A stretch of 64,000 bases of DNA, from contig USCW01000001.1 of NCBI GenBank assembly GCA_900553315.1, positions 50,426 to 114,425 of the forward strand, written 5' to 3'. The stretch is from an uncultured Eubacteriales bacterium (GTDB taxonomy: Bacteria > Bacillota > Clostridia > Christensenellales > Aristaeellaceae). Position numbers and translations under genes: made by a program. Below the pieces are notes generated by a model that had not been told where the DNA came from, did not search any database, and was given only the letters and a program-made list of their open reading frames with translations. This document shows, piece after piece, positions 25,952-35,115 of this stretch (its first letter is position 1; each line of letters opens with the position of its first letter).

Positions 25952-27681
25952 GCGCCCGCCTCCTCTGCGTTCATCTGCGACATGCAAATCTCCTGATACG
26001 TGGGGCAGGTATCCAGCAGCTCGGTATGTGTGCCGCTGCCTACCACCTCGCCGTCCTCCATGACCAGAATACGGTCACATCCGCGAACCGTGCTGACACG
26101 CTGGCTCACCATGAACACCGTTGCGTGTTCCGCACGGCGGCGCAGCGATTTCCGAAGCGCCGCGTCCGTGGCATAGTCCAGAGCGCTGGAGCAATCGTCT
26201 AGAATCAGAATTTCCGGCTCCCCCACCAGCGCCCGCGCAATGGTCAAACGCTGCTGCTGACCGCCGGAGAAATTCTTGCCGCCTTGCTCGACCTTGCTGT
26301 CCAGTCCCTCTGGCAGACTGCGCACAAACGATTCGGCTTGTGCATCCGTCAAGGCCTTCCAAAGCTCGGCATCGCTTGCATTAGGCTTGCGCCATTGTAA
26401 ATTTTCTCGAACCGTACCGGAGAACAACTGATTGCCCTGCGGCACCATACCAACCTTTTCATGCAGTTGCGTAAGCGGATAATTGCGCACATCCGTACCA
26501 TCCAGCAGCACCGAGCCGCTACTTACGTCGTACAACCGTGGGATCATGCTGACCAGCGTGGACTTGCCGCTGCCTGTACCGCCAATAACACCAATGAGAC
26601 TGCCTGCCGGGATCTCCATGGAAATATTTTTTAGTGCAAGCGCAGCACCCTCATAGTAGCGGAAATTAACGTCGCGGAAGCTGATCTTAGCAGCACCGTC
26701 AACCGGCTTCACTTCGCTGTTGCCGTCATCCGTAATGCTGGGCTTGGTGTCAAAGATTTCATTGATACGCGCTGCCGAAGCCGCCGCCTTGGTGAAGGTC
26801 ACGACCAGATTGGCGACTACAACAAGCGCAATCAAAATCTGGGTCATATAGTTGATAAACGCCACAACCTCGCCCTGCGTCAGGCTGCCGCCATTGACCC
26901 GCTGACCGCCAAACCATAAAATAGCGATCATACCAGCATTCATGACAACAAAGGAAACAGGAGCCAGCACCGCCGACAGCTTGCCGATATGAATCGAATT
27001 TTCCGCCAAATCGGTACAGGCCTCATCGAAGCGGTGCTGCTCATCATTCTGCTTGCGGAAAGCGCGTACCACGCGAGCGCCGGACAGATTCTCACGGGTA
27101 ATCAGCGAAACCCTGTCCAACTTACGTTGAATCAACTTGTAAAAGGGCACCGAACGGCTCATTACCAGATACAGCACCAGTGACATCAGCGGCACAATCG
27201 CCAAGAAAACAAGCGACAGCTGCAAGTCAATCCGCATCGCCATCACAACTGCACCGATGACAAGGAACGGCGCACGCACCACCAGACGAATCAGCATCGC
27301 TACAGCCGTCTGCATCTGGTTAATGTCGCCTGTCATGCGCGTAATCAGGCTGGGTGTGCCAAAACGATCCAGCTCCCGATAGGACAGCGTATTGATATGG
27401 TGAAACAGTTCCCTGCGCAAATCTGTACCAACGCCCTGCGAGGCACGGCTCGCAAAGGTCTGGCAGGTCAGCGAAGAAGCCAGTCCCACCAATCCCAGCA
27501 CGATCAGCAGACCGCCACGTTGCCAAATGTAATGCACATCATGGTTGGCCACACCCACGTCGATCATGTCCGCCATGACCAGCGGGACAATCAGTTCAAA
27601 GATTGCCTCAATCAGCTTGAAAATAGGCCCCGCAATCACTTGAAACCGATACTTTTTGAGAAACCTTGCCAAGCGTCTCAT
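25948..27681 (-). CDS. ABC exporter half-transporter with a degenerate ATP site
   Basis: A 577-residue half-exporter with six membrane helices and an NBD carrying Walker A GGTGSGKST and a canonical signature FSGGQQQ. Its Walker B reads LILDDCSSALD, with Asp in place of the catalytic Glu, and its H-loop is VSQRVSTV, with Gln in place of His. Together with the LSQGQ of the partner this makes one of the two composite ATP sites non-hydrolytic, the hallmark of asymmetric heterodimeric exporters. It lies 26 bases after recG and shares that transcript. Confidence 0.9.
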   Translation of the reverse strand: MRRLARFLKKYRFQVIAGPIFKLIEAIFELIVPLVMADMIDVGVANHDVHYIWQRGGLLIVLGLVGLASSLTCQTFASRASQGVGTDLRRELFHHINTLSYRELDRFGTPSLITRMTGDINQMQTAVAMLIRLVVRAPFLVIGAVVMAMRIDLQLSLVFLAIVPLMSLVLYLVMSRSVPFYKLIQRKLDRVSLITRENLSGARVVRAFRKQNDEQHRFDEACTDLAENSIHIGKLSAVLAPVSFVVMNAGMIAILWFGGQRVNGGSLTQGEVVAFINYMTQILIALVVVANLVVTFTKAAASAARINEIFDTKPSITDDGNSEVKPVDGAAKISFRDVNFRYYEGAALALKNISMEIPAGSLIGVIGGTGSGKSTLVSMIPRLYDVSSGSVLLDGTDVRNYPLTQLHEKVGMVPQGNQLFSGTVRENLQWRKPNASDAELWKALTDAQAESFVRSLPEGLDSKVEQGGKNFSGGQQQRLTIARALVGEPEILILDDCSSALDYATDAALRKSLRRRAEHATVFMVSQRVSTVRGCDRILVMEDGEVVGSGTHTELLDTCPTYQEICMSQMNAEEAGA

Positions 27682-27707
27682 GCGTTTCCTTGTCCCCTCT
27701 TCTTTCC

Positions 27708-29711
27708 TTAATTCAATGCTACATCTCGCAGGCGGTCATGGAAAAAGATTGCCGCCTGTGCCTCAATCTGTGCGCGTTCCTCCTGATGGGCCGCATTTTC
27801 CCGCAGTTCCTTCATGCAGCGCACCGCCTCCTCCAGAAGCCGCACGTCGCCATCCAGCAAAAAGCCCGCCATAGCTTCTCCATGCTGGCGTGTGCCGAAC
27901 AAATCACCGGGGCCTCGCAGCTCCAAATCCTTCTGCGCGACCACAAAGCCATCGTTCGTTTGTGTCAGCGTGCGCAGACGCTCATTGGGTTCGGCCATGA
28001 GGAAGCACCAGCTTTCTGCGCTTCCGCGACCAACGCGCCCACGAAGCTGGTGCAGCTGGCTCAAGCCGTAACGATCCGCATTTTCAATCAGCATAACCGT
28101 CGCATTCGGCACATTCACACCAACCTCAATGACTGTGGTGGATACAAGCACATCCAGTTCTCCTTGCGTAAACGCCGCCAGCGTGCGCTCCTTTTCGTCT
28201 GCCTTCTGCTTGCCATAGGTCAGCCCCACGCGCAAGCCCTTCAGCGGCCCAGAAATTAACGCTTCATAATGTGCCGTAGCGGACTTTACCTCGGCCAAGG
28301 CCTCGCTATCCTCAACCAGCGGACAAACAATATATGCCTGTCGCCCGGCAGCAACCTCTGCTCGCAGGAAGCCGTACATGCCCGCACGCTTTTCTTCTGG
28401 CACAATGCGCGTCTTCACAGGCGTGCGTCCCGGCGGAAGCTCGTCCACCACGGAAATATCCAGATCACCATATAAAATGAGTGCCAGTGTGCGCGGAATG
28501 GGTGTTGCAGACATCACCAGCACATGCGGAAGTACACCGTTTTCATCACCCTTCTGCTGTAACAGACTGCGCTGCCGAACACCGAAACGATGCTGTTCAT
28601 CCGTTACGACCAGACCAAGGCGATGATATATGACCCCTTCGCTCAATAACGCGTGCGTACCAACGACTACCTGCCAAGCGCCGCTTTCAATCGCCTGCAA
28701 GGCTTGACGGCGCTCCGAAGCACGCATTCCGCCCAGCAGCAAGCCGCAATGAATACCCAACGGCTCCAGCATTTTTTGTGCGCTTTCCAAATGCTGACGC
28801 GCCAGAATCTCTGTTGGTGCCATCAAGGCACCTTGAAAGCCACAGCTTGCCGCCGCCCATAAAGCGCCAAAAGCCAGCACTGTTTTACCACAGCCAACGT
28901 CGCCCTGCACCAAACGGCTCATAGGCCGCGGCTGACGCATATCTGCAAGGATTTCCTCCAGCACGCGCTGCTGTGCGCCCGTCGGAGGGAAAGGCATGTG
29001 CTGCCAGTAATCTGCCGCACAATCTGCGGGCAACGGCATCGCAAGACCCTTTTCGCCACGCTGACGCATAAGCCCAATACCAGCCTGATATAGAAGCATC
29101 TGTTCGAAAGACAAACGCCGCCTTGCCATGCGCAGATTTTCCATGCAGGAAGGAAAATGCGCCTGTCGAATAGCAAAATTCTTTTCACAAAGACCGTGAC
29201 GCAAGCGCACGCCCTGCGGCAAGGTTTCCGGACAGCATTCGTCCACCTGCTCCAGCGCCAGTTCCATAATCTTCAGCATCGTTTTAGCCGGAAGCCCTGA
29301 AACCGCACGATATACCGGAAAGATGGTTGGCTCTGTCAATCGCCGGGGGTTCGTCATGATACGCTTACCATTTTTCTCCGTGACCCGACCATACAGCAGG
29401 TAGATTTCGCCGCCGTGAAGCTGTTGGCAGACCCAGGGCTGATTGTACCACACCAACGGCAAATCTCCGCTTTCATCCCGCAGAGTTGCTGCGATCTTTG
29501 TCAGACCGTTGAATCGGCTCAGCTTCGGATCAGCACGCAAAACGCCCTGTACAGCCGTCTCACCGACAGCCAACGCGCAGGGCGCGCAATGTGTACCGTC
29601 CTGATAGCTAACCGGTAAATTGTATAAAAGATCGCGCAATGAGCAAATGCCCATTGCGCGTAAAGCTTCCAGCCGTGTTGGGCCAAGCCCTTTCAGGTCC
29701 TTCAGCTCCAT
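27708..29711 (-). CDS. recG: ATP-dependent DNA helicase RecG
   Basis: A 667-residue RecG: N-terminal wedge/OB domain (LKGLGPTRLEALRAMGI; YQDGTHCAPCALAVGETAV), helicase motifs GDVGCGKTVLA, MAPTEILARQH, VVTDEQHRFGVRQR, MSATPIPRTL, and QLRGRVGRG with the C-terminal TRG region. It remodels stalled forks and branched DNA. The start at 29711 lies five bases after fakA behind GGAG; a longer in-frame start would run into fakA. Confidence 0.97.
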   Translation of the reverse strand: MELKDLKGLGPTRLEALRAMGICSLRDLLYNLPVSYQDGTHCAPCALAVGETAVQGVLRADPKLSRFNGLTKIAATLRDESGDLPLVWYNQPWVCQQLHGGEIYLLYGRVTEKNGKRIMTNPRRLTEPTIFPVYRAVSGLPAKTMLKIMELALEQVDECCPETLPQGVRLRHGLCEKNFAIRQAHFPSCMENLRMARRRLSFEQMLLYQAGIGLMRQRGEKGLAMPLPADCAADYWQHMPFPPTGAQQRVLEEILADMRQPRPMSRLVQGDVGCGKTVLAFGALWAAASCGFQGALMAPTEILARQHLESAQKMLEPLGIHCGLLLGGMRASERRQALQAIESGAWQVVVGTHALLSEGVIYHRLGLVVTDEQHRFGVRQRSLLQQKGDENGVLPHVLVMSATPIPRTLALILYGDLDISVVDELPPGRTPVKTRIVPEEKRAGMYGFLRAEVAAGRQAYIVCPLVEDSEALAEVKSATAHYEALISGPLKGLRVGLTYGKQKADEKERTLAAFTQGELDVLVSTTVIEVGVNVPNATVMLIENADRYGLSQLHQLRGRVGRGSAESWCFLMAEPNERLRTLTQTNDGFVVAQKDLELRGPGDLFGTRQHGEAMAGFLLDGDVRLLEEAVRCMKELRENAAHQEERAQIEAQAAIFFHDRLRDVALN

Positions 29712-29716
29712 ACTGC

Positions 29717-31384
29717 TTACTCCACAGAAATCAAGTAGTAATACAGAGGTTGTCCGCCCATATGGCATTCCACGTCGCAGTTGCCATAGGTATCCTGAAT
29801 CTCAGCGGTAATTGCCTCGGCGTCCTCCTGCTTGGTGTCGGCGCCATAATATACGGTAATCAGCTCATCCTCATCGGTAACGATGGCCTTCATCATTTCC
29901 ATGACAACATCATGTACGTTATTCCCGGAATATTCGATCGCACCGTTGTGCAGACCGATAATATCGCCAGCGCTGATATGCACGCCGTTCCACTCACTGT
30001 CGCGCACCGCATAGGTCACGGTACCGGTCTTGACACGCTGAGCCGCCTCGGCCATGCGTTGTGCATTTTCTTCACCGTTCATATCCGGCTGGAATGCAAC
30101 TGCCGCCGCAATTCCCATTGCTACATTCTTGGTGGGAATCACATGAACTTCCTTGCTGGAAAGCTCTGCCGCCTGCTGTGCTGCAAGGATAACATTGCCA
30201 TTGTTTGGGAACACGAAGACACATTTGGCGTTGACTTTGTTGATGGCATCCAAAATGTCCTCAATCGAGGGATTCATGGTCTGTCCACCCTCAACAATGT
30301 GATCCACCGTCAAATCGCGGAAAATCTGTGAGAAGCCCTCGCCCATGCTGACAGCCACCATGCCGAAATCCTTTTCAGGTTCCGCCGGAGTCTTAGCCGC
30401 CTCTTCAGCCGCCTTAGCTTCCTCAGCCGCTCGACGCTCATCAAGAATATTCTCAATCTTCAAATCTACCAGCTCACCCAGCTCCAGACCATATTCCAAG
30501 GCCTTGCCAGGGTTATTGGTATGTACATGCACCTTAATTTTCTCGCTGGCGGTATCCCCTACTACCAGAACGCTGTCACCGATGCGGTTCAAGCGGCGGC
30601 GGAAAGAATCCACGTCACCATCCGTGCAGTCGTCACGCAGATTCTTGATGGTGAATTCCGTGCTGTACGCGAAATTGATGGTCTCAATGGCACTATGGTC
30701 ATCCTCGAAGCAAGGCTCGCCATCCTCATGGGTAACAGCCACCGTCGCTTCAGAGATGTCCTCACCGCGCAGCACCGCCGCATATCCGGTATACAGATAC
30801 ATCAGGCCGCGTCCGCCTGCATCCACCACGCCCGCCTGCTGAAGCGCGGGCAGCATGTTCTGCGTCTGCTTCAGGATGGCCTCGCCGGTCCGCAGAATGA
30901 CGGTCATCAGTCCGTCGTAATCTTCGGGATTTGCCTCTGCATACTTCATGGCGTCTTCAGCGATGACCCGAGCCACCGTCAAGATGGTGCCCTCCTTGGG
31001 CTTCATGACCGCCTTGTAGGCCGTATCCGCGCCGTTCTTCAGCGCCTTAGCGAACTCCACAGGCGTAATCTTCTCAATGCCATCCAGCGCACGGGCAAAG
31101 CCGCGATACAGCTGAGAAGTAATCACACCGGAATTGCCGCGTGCGCCCTTCAACGCACCCTTAGCAAGCGCATGAGCCGCTTCGTCCGCCCGCAGATATT
31201 CCTTACTGTTGATCTCTCGGGTGGCGCTGCCCATGGTCAGGGACATGTTCGTGCCCGTGTCGCCGTCGGGAACGGGGAACACATTTAGCGCATCCACCGT
31301 CTCCCGGTTCTTTTCCAGCAAAGTTGCGCCGGCGACCACCATGTCGCGCAGCAGCAAACCGTCAATCGTTTTGAATTGAATCAA
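29717..31384 (-). CDS. fakA: Fatty acid kinase ATP-binding subunit FakA (YloV, DAK2 domain)
   Basis: A 555-residue protein. The N-terminal DAK2/DhaL-like domain shows NVFPVPDGDTGTNMSLTM and GARGNSGVITSQLYRGFARAL, the Mg-ATP site. The middle and C-terminal parts match YloV (VHVHTNNPGKALEYGLELGE). FakA phosphorylates exogenous fatty acids presented by FakB proteins; no fakB is in the window. TTG start behind GGAGG. yloU lies directly upstream and recG downstream; in Bacillus sdaAB-sdaAA sits between these two genes, here it is elsewhere (49887-51406). Confidence 0.94.
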   Translation of the reverse strand: MIQFKTIDGLLLRDMVVAGATLLEKNRETVDALNVFPVPDGDTGTNMSLTMGSATREINSKEYLRADEAAHALAKGALKGARGNSGVITSQLYRGFARALDGIEKITPVEFAKALKNGADTAYKAVMKPKEGTILTVARVIAEDAMKYAEANPEDYDGLMTVILRTGEAILKQTQNMLPALQQAGVVDAGGRGLMYLYTGYAAVLRGEDISEATVAVTHEDGEPCFEDDHSAIETINFAYSTEFTIKNLRDDCTDGDVDSFRRRLNRIGDSVLVVGDTASEKIKVHVHTNNPGKALEYGLELGELVDLKIENILDERRAAEEAKAAEEAAKTPAEPEKDFGMVAVSMGEGFSQIFRDLTVDHIVEGGQTMNPSIEDILDAINKVNAKCVFVFPNNGNVILAAQQAAELSSKEVHVIPTKNVAMGIAAAVAFQPDMNGEENAQRMAEAAQRVKTGTVTYAVRDSEWNGVHISAGDIIGLHNGAIEYSGNNVHDVVMEMMKAIVTDEDELITVYYGADTKQEDAEAITAEIQDTYGNCDVECHMGGQPLYYYLISVE

Positions 31385-31416
31385 GGATATTTCCTCCGTT
31401 CACAGCGGGCGATGGA

Positions 31417-31767
31417 TCAAACGCGGATCCCTTCCACCGAAATATTGACTTTGCGTACCTTTACGCCGGTCATGCTCTCCAGCTTATAGCGCACGGTATC
31501 CGCAATGGTTTTGCAGACCTCGGCAATGGAGATGCCATATTCCACGATGATGAAGAGATCCACATCCAGCATGTCCCCGACGTTGCGGATCTGGACACCC
31601 TTGCTCAGATTCTCCCGGCCCAGCCATTCCACCAGTCCGTCCTTGGCGCGCTTGCTGGACATAGCGACGATGCCATAGCACTCCAGCGCGGCATAGCCGA
31701 CAACCTTGAGCATGACATCTTCGGTGATATAGATGGTACCGATGTCATTCTTTATCTTGCATTCCAT
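31417..31767 (-). CDS. yloU: Asp23/Gls24 family protein YloU
   Basis: A 116-residue Asp23/Gls24 protein: GTIYITEDVMLKVVGYAALECYG, VDLFIIVEYG and the C-terminal VNISVEGIRV are typical. Members are small envelope-stress-associated proteins; YloU always precedes yloV in Firmicutes, as here. The ATG at 31767 is chosen; GGAGG lies 12 bases away, a bit far, and an in-frame TTG four codons earlier abuts it and is less likely. Confidence 0.92.
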   Translation of the reverse strand: MECKIKNDIGTIYITEDVMLKVVGYAALECYGIVAMSSKRAKDGLVEWLGRENLSKGVQIRNVGDMLDVDLFIIVEYGISIAEVCKTIADTVRYKLESMTGVKVRKVNISVEGIRV

Positions 31768-31880
31768 AAACTGTCCCAACCTCCTTTATCCAATGCTGCC
31801 GTCCCATGGAGAGGGCAAGTGCAGAGGTGCCGCAGTACGAGCGGGCACATCAAAAAGCCGTCCGCACACGGTCATCTCTT

Positions 31881-31909
31881 AGTATACAAGAAAATGTGGC
31901 TTTTAGCAA
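31881..31909 (-). promoter_or_regulatory. Promoter of the yloU-fakA-recG-ABC unit
   Basis: On the minus strand TTGCTA (31904-31909), 17 bases, TATACT (31881-31886). It diverges from the lexA promoter, with only 27 bases between the two -35 boxes. Confidence 0.7.
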
Positions 31910-31935
31910 TGACTTTTTTCCTTATTTTGTCGATC

Positions 31936-31949
31936 CGAACAGCCGTTTG
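31936..31949 (+). promoter_or_regulatory. LexA-binding SOS box
   Basis: CGAACAGCCGTTTG fits the Firmicute SOS box CGAAC-N4-GTTCG with one mismatch. It covers the -35 element of the lexA promoter, as expected for autorepression. It also lies 27 bases upstream of the divergent yloU -35 box. Confidence 0.75.
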
Positions 31950-31975
31950 ATTTTTTTTGCGCCCTATGCTATACT
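31947..31975 (+). promoter_or_regulatory. lexA promoter
   Basis: TTGATT (31947-31952), 17 bases, TATACT (31970-31975), overlapping the SOS box. Confidence 0.8.
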
Positions 31976-32006
31976 GAACAAAAGCTTTGCTAAAGGTGGG
32001 GATGAT

Positions 32007-32618
32007 ATGCAGCGTCCGCGTGGCGATAATCAGCAGCGTATCCTAGAATTTATTAAATCTGAAATTCAGGCCAAGGGTTATCCGCCCTCCGTGCGTGAAA
32101 TTGCCAATGCCGTGGGCTTGAAGTCTACTTCGACCGTCCACGGTCATTTGATGCGGCTGGAAAAGAAGGGACTGCTCCATCGTGACGCGATGAAGCCCCG
32201 GGCCATGGAGGTGATCGGCGACCCGCAGTTTTCCGCACGCAACGCAACAACGCCAATTCCTGTGATTGGCCGCGTGACAGCCGGTCAGCCGATTCTGGCC
32301 GAAGAAAATGTGGAGGAGTATATTCCTATCCCCGAGGCCATGCTGGGCGACGGTACGCACTTTATTCTGCTGGTCAAGGGCGAGAGCATGATTCAGGCCG
32401 GTATTATGGACGGCGACTATGTCGTGGTTCGCAAGCAGCCCGAAGCCAATAACGGCGATATTGTGGTTGCCATGATCGAGGACAGCGCCACGGTCAAGCG
32501 CTTCTATAAGGAAAACGGACATTTTCGGCTTCAGCCGGAAAACCCGACCATGGAACCTATTTATACCAAGGAGCTTACGATTCTTGGCAAGGTGGTTTCG
32601 CTTTATCGTATCCTGTAA
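32007..32618 (+). CDS. lexA: SOS repressor LexA
   Basis: A 203-residue LexA with an N-terminal winged helix ([33 protein letters not shown]) and a C-terminal S24 self-cleaving domain. The scissile Ala-Gly is in RVTAGQPI, the nucleophile Ser in [10 protein letters not shown] and the Lys base in ATVKRFYK. It represses DNA-damage genes until RecA filaments trigger cleavage. Start chosen for the AGGTGGGG site. An SOS box sits in its promoter. The PAQR gene follows 15 bases later. Confidence 0.97.
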   Translation: MQRPRGDNQQRILEFIKSEIQAKGYPPSVREIANAVGLKSTSTVHGHLMRLEKKGLLHRDAMKPRAMEVIGDPQFSARNATTPIPVIGRVTAGQPILAEENVEEYIPIPEAMLGDGTHFILLVKGESMIQAGIMDGDYVVVRKQPEANNGDIVVAMIEDSATVKRFYKENGHFRLQPENPTMEPIYTKELTILGKVVSLYRIL

Positions 32619-32633
32619 ACGTGAGGTGTGTTC

Positions 32634-33296
32634 ATGACGAATCCCAAGCCCCATCGAATTTCGATTCCCAAGTATTCGCTTTCCGAGGAGCTGCTCAACT
32701 CCATTTCTCATGGCGTAGGTGCAATCTTCGGCATCGTGGCCACGGTGCTGTGTATTTTAAAGGGTTGTGCCGCCGGTGATCCATGGCGCATCGTCTCCGG
32801 AGCTATCTTCGGCGCAACCATGCTGCTGCTTTATTTGATGAGCTGCCTGTATCATGCGCTGAAGGTCAATAAGGCCAAGCGCGTATTCCGTGTTATCGAC
32901 CATTGCACCATTTTCCTGCTGATTGCAGGTACTTATACGCCCTTTACGCTGGTGACGCTGCGAGACTCCGTGGGCTGGTGGCTGTTCGGTGCGGTATGGG
33001 GCATCGCCATTCTGGGCATTACCCTCAACGCGATTGACCTGAAAAAGTTCTCGAAAATCTCCGTCGCTTGTTATTTACTCATGGGCTGGGCGATTCTTTC
33101 CGAGATCGAACCGCTTCGCGCAAACCTTGCCCCCGGCGGTATTGCTTTGCTGGTGTGGGGTGGCGTTGTCTACACCGTCGGTGCGATTCTCTACGGCATC
33201 GGCTCCAAAGTGAAATATTTCCATTCGATTTTTCACTTTTTCTGCTTGGGCGGCTCTGTGCTGCATTTTCTGGCGATTTATCAATATGTCCTGTAA
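32634..33296 (+). CDS. PAQR/hemolysin III family membrane protein
   Basis: A 220-residue, seven-helix membrane protein with the family motifs SISHGVGAIFG, SCLYHAL, DHCTIFLLIAGTYTPF and HSIFHFFCLGGSVLHF; the conserved His, Asp and Ser residues form the zinc site in the ceramidase-like PAQR fold. Bacterial members (YqfA, hemolysin III) affect membrane lipid homeostasis; haemolysis is a historical label. It probably shares the lexA transcript. A GTG six bases before the ATG is possible, but GAGGTG suits the ATG. Confidence 0.92.
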   Translation: MTNPKPHRISIPKYSLSEELLNSISHGVGAIFGIVATVLCILKGCAAGDPWRIVSGAIFGATMLLLYLMSCLYHALKVNKAKRVFRVIDHCTIFLLIAGTYTPFTLVTLRDSVGWWLFGAVWGIAILGITLNAIDLKKFSKISVACYLLMGWAILSEIEPLRANLAPGGIALLVWGGVVYTVGAILYGIGSKVKYFHSIFHFFCLGGSVLHFLAIYQYVL

Positions 33297-33311
33297 AATT
33301 CCACGCTTGCT

Positions 33312-33345
33312 CCCGGCTTGAGGCTTCAAGTCGGGAAATTTTTTT
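33312..33345 (+). terminator. Terminator after the PAQR gene
   Basis: CCCGGCTTGA (33312-33321) pairs with TCAAGTCGGG (33326-33335) with one G-T, followed by AAATTTTTTT. Confidence 0.88.
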
Positions 33346-33469
33346 GAGAAAAATGCAAGCAGCGGAAGAAAAAGCCTTTATGGGCCGTTGGATGGATGAA
33401 CTGGGAAGGTTCTTATAAGCCCAAACGCCGAGAAACGGATGCTATGCGCAGGTATCTACCAGACTTTCT

Positions 33470-33498
33470 TTGCATTTTTCGGCGCTTCGTCTTATAAT
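33470..33498 (+). promoter_or_regulatory. Promoter of the peptidoglycan-binding protein gene
   Basis: TTGCAT (33470-33475), 17 bases and a perfect TATAAT (33493-33498), 40 bases before the ATG. Confidence 0.75.
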
Positions 33499-33537
33499 AT
33501 GCTCGTTGTAGCCAAGGAAAAAGGAGGAACTCGGAAC

Positions 33538-34974
33538 ATGAAACGGAAGTCTCTGGTTCTGCTCATGCTGGCCATTGGTCTGATGACCCTCGCCACGGGT
33601 GCAAGCGCCGAGCGCTATTTGTCCAACGGCAGCTACGCTGCGTATATCGGGGATAACGATTACACCTATGTAGTCTTCCCCACGGGTGTAACCAAGATGC
33701 TGGAAACACCCTGCAAGGATCTGCTCTCTATGACGGATACGCAGGTCTATGCGCTGACTCAGCAAAATCAGCTGTACGCGATTTCTCTGAATGAGGCCAA
33801 CACAAGCGTCAGCGTTGTTTCAGCCAATGCGACGCAGGATGCCATTGATGCTGTTACGGCAAAGAAGCCCTACACGCTGGAAAACGGCGTGCTGTCGCTG
33901 ATGGATGCCAACAATCAGGCGCTGGTCGTCGCCAACAACGTAACGCTGGCTGCGGCCAATCAGACCAACCTGTACTTCATGGATAATGGCGGTGCATCGC
34001 TGAAGTCCATCCCGCTGTCCAGCACGATGAACGCTTTGCCTACTGCTACGCAGATCGGGCCCGGCGTTGCGGGTGCGCTTTCTATGAACGCTTCCGAAAA
34101 CGGTCTTGTCATTGTTGGCGCAGATCACTCCATGACGATCGTCAACCTGACCGATAATTCCTATCGCTATGAAGCGGCTCCTTCTCAGGATGTGGCTGCC
34201 GGTATTCTGGTTGGGAACAAGCTGTATTATTACAGTCAAGCCACGGATGGCACTTACCATGTGGCAGGTTCTATCGACTACACCGCCAGCGTGCTGCCCG
34301 TTGTGACGAATGCTGTGACCACCGTCACCGCTACCCCTGCTCCCACCAAAGCAGCCGCTACCGCTACGCCGCGGCCTACCGCTCGTCCGACGGCGAAGCC
34401 TACCAACAATTCCTCTAGCAGTACGACCACCTACGCGACCGTGCGCTATGGCAATACCGGCAGCAAGGTCAAAAAAATGCAGAAGCGGCTGGCTGACCTT
34501 GGGTATCCCGTAGGCAACGTGGATGGCTCCTTTGGCGATGCAACGCTCTATGCGCTGAACTTATTCCAAGGTGATGCCGGCTACAAGGAGCGCAACTACG
34601 CCAACTCCGATGTGCTGGAAAAGCTCTATTCCAAGAAAGCTCCTTCTTATGACGCGTTTGCGACACTGAAGAAGGGCAAGAAGGGCATTCGAGTTTTCCT
34701 GCTGCAAAGCTATCTGAAGAACGCGGGCTATGATCCCGGCACCATTGACAGTTCCTACGGTGCGAATACGGAAACAGCGGTGAAGAACTTCCAGACCGCG
34801 CAGAACATTCCCGTGACCGGCATTGCGGATACGACCACGCTGATTCTGCTGTATGGTCAATCCGGCCCTGTGTATCCTATTCCCGCAACGCCCACGGTGA
34901 CGCCGCCTGTGATTACCATGCCGCCCTTCACCGTACCGCCGACGATTCCCACGATTACGGATCTGAGCGAATAA
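33538..34974 (+). CDS. Secreted protein with two C-terminal peptidoglycan-binding domains
   Basis: A 478-residue exported protein. Signal peptide MKRKSLVLLMLAIGLMTLAT with an ASA cleavage site; residues about 30-260 form a strand-rich region with repeating sensor-like units (LYFMDNGGASLKSIPLSST; NKLYYYSQATDGTYHV) that could be a beta-propeller; then a Thr/Pro/Ala linker (about 262-295); then two PG_binding_1 domains (GNTGSKVKKMQKRLADLGYP and GKKGIRVFLLQSYLKNAGYD); and a Thr/Pro tail. It should sit on the cell wall. No catalytic domain is visible. Preceded by AAGGAGG and its own promoter. Confidence 0.88.
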   Translation: MKRKSLVLLMLAIGLMTLATGASAERYLSNGSYAAYIGDNDYTYVVFPTGVTKMLETPCKDLLSMTDTQVYALTQQNQLYAISLNEANTSVSVVSANATQDAIDAVTAKKPYTLENGVLSLMDANNQALVVANNVTLAAANQTNLYFMDNGGASLKSIPLSSTMNALPTATQIGPGVAGALSMNASENGLVIVGADHSMTIVNLTDNSYRYEAAPSQDVAAGILVGNKLYYYSQATDGTYHVAGSIDYTASVLPVVTNAVTTVTATPAPTKAAATATPRPTARPTAKPTNNSSSSTTTYATVRYGNTGSKVKKMQKRLADLGYPVGNVDGSFGDATLYALNLFQGDAGYKERNYANSDVLEKLYSKKAPSYDAFATLKKGKKGIRVFLLQSYLKNAGYDPGTIDSSYGANTETAVKNFQTAQNIPVTGIADTTTLILLYGQSGPVYPIPATPTVTPPVITMPPFTVPPTIPTITDLSE

Positions 34975-34983
34975 CATAAGGCA

Positions 34984-35021
34984 AAAGACCGCTGTTCAAT
35001 TTTGAAGGGCAGCGGTCTTTT
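34984..35021 (+). terminator. Terminator after the peptidoglycan-binding protein gene
   Basis: AAAGACCGCTG (34984-34994) pairs with CAGCGGTCTTT (35010-35020), followed by TTC. Confidence 0.85.
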
Positions 35022-35115
35022 CTTGTATCTGCTGTGTATCTTGGGAGGAAATGCCTTTCCGAAGACAGAATGTATATTTTTGTTATATGTCCAAATGCAG
35101 TGCAATGGAGGCGTT

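Noticed and set aside
33351..33416. A 21-codon frame after the PAQR terminator
   Set aside because: No ribosome site precedes it and it is too short to judge.
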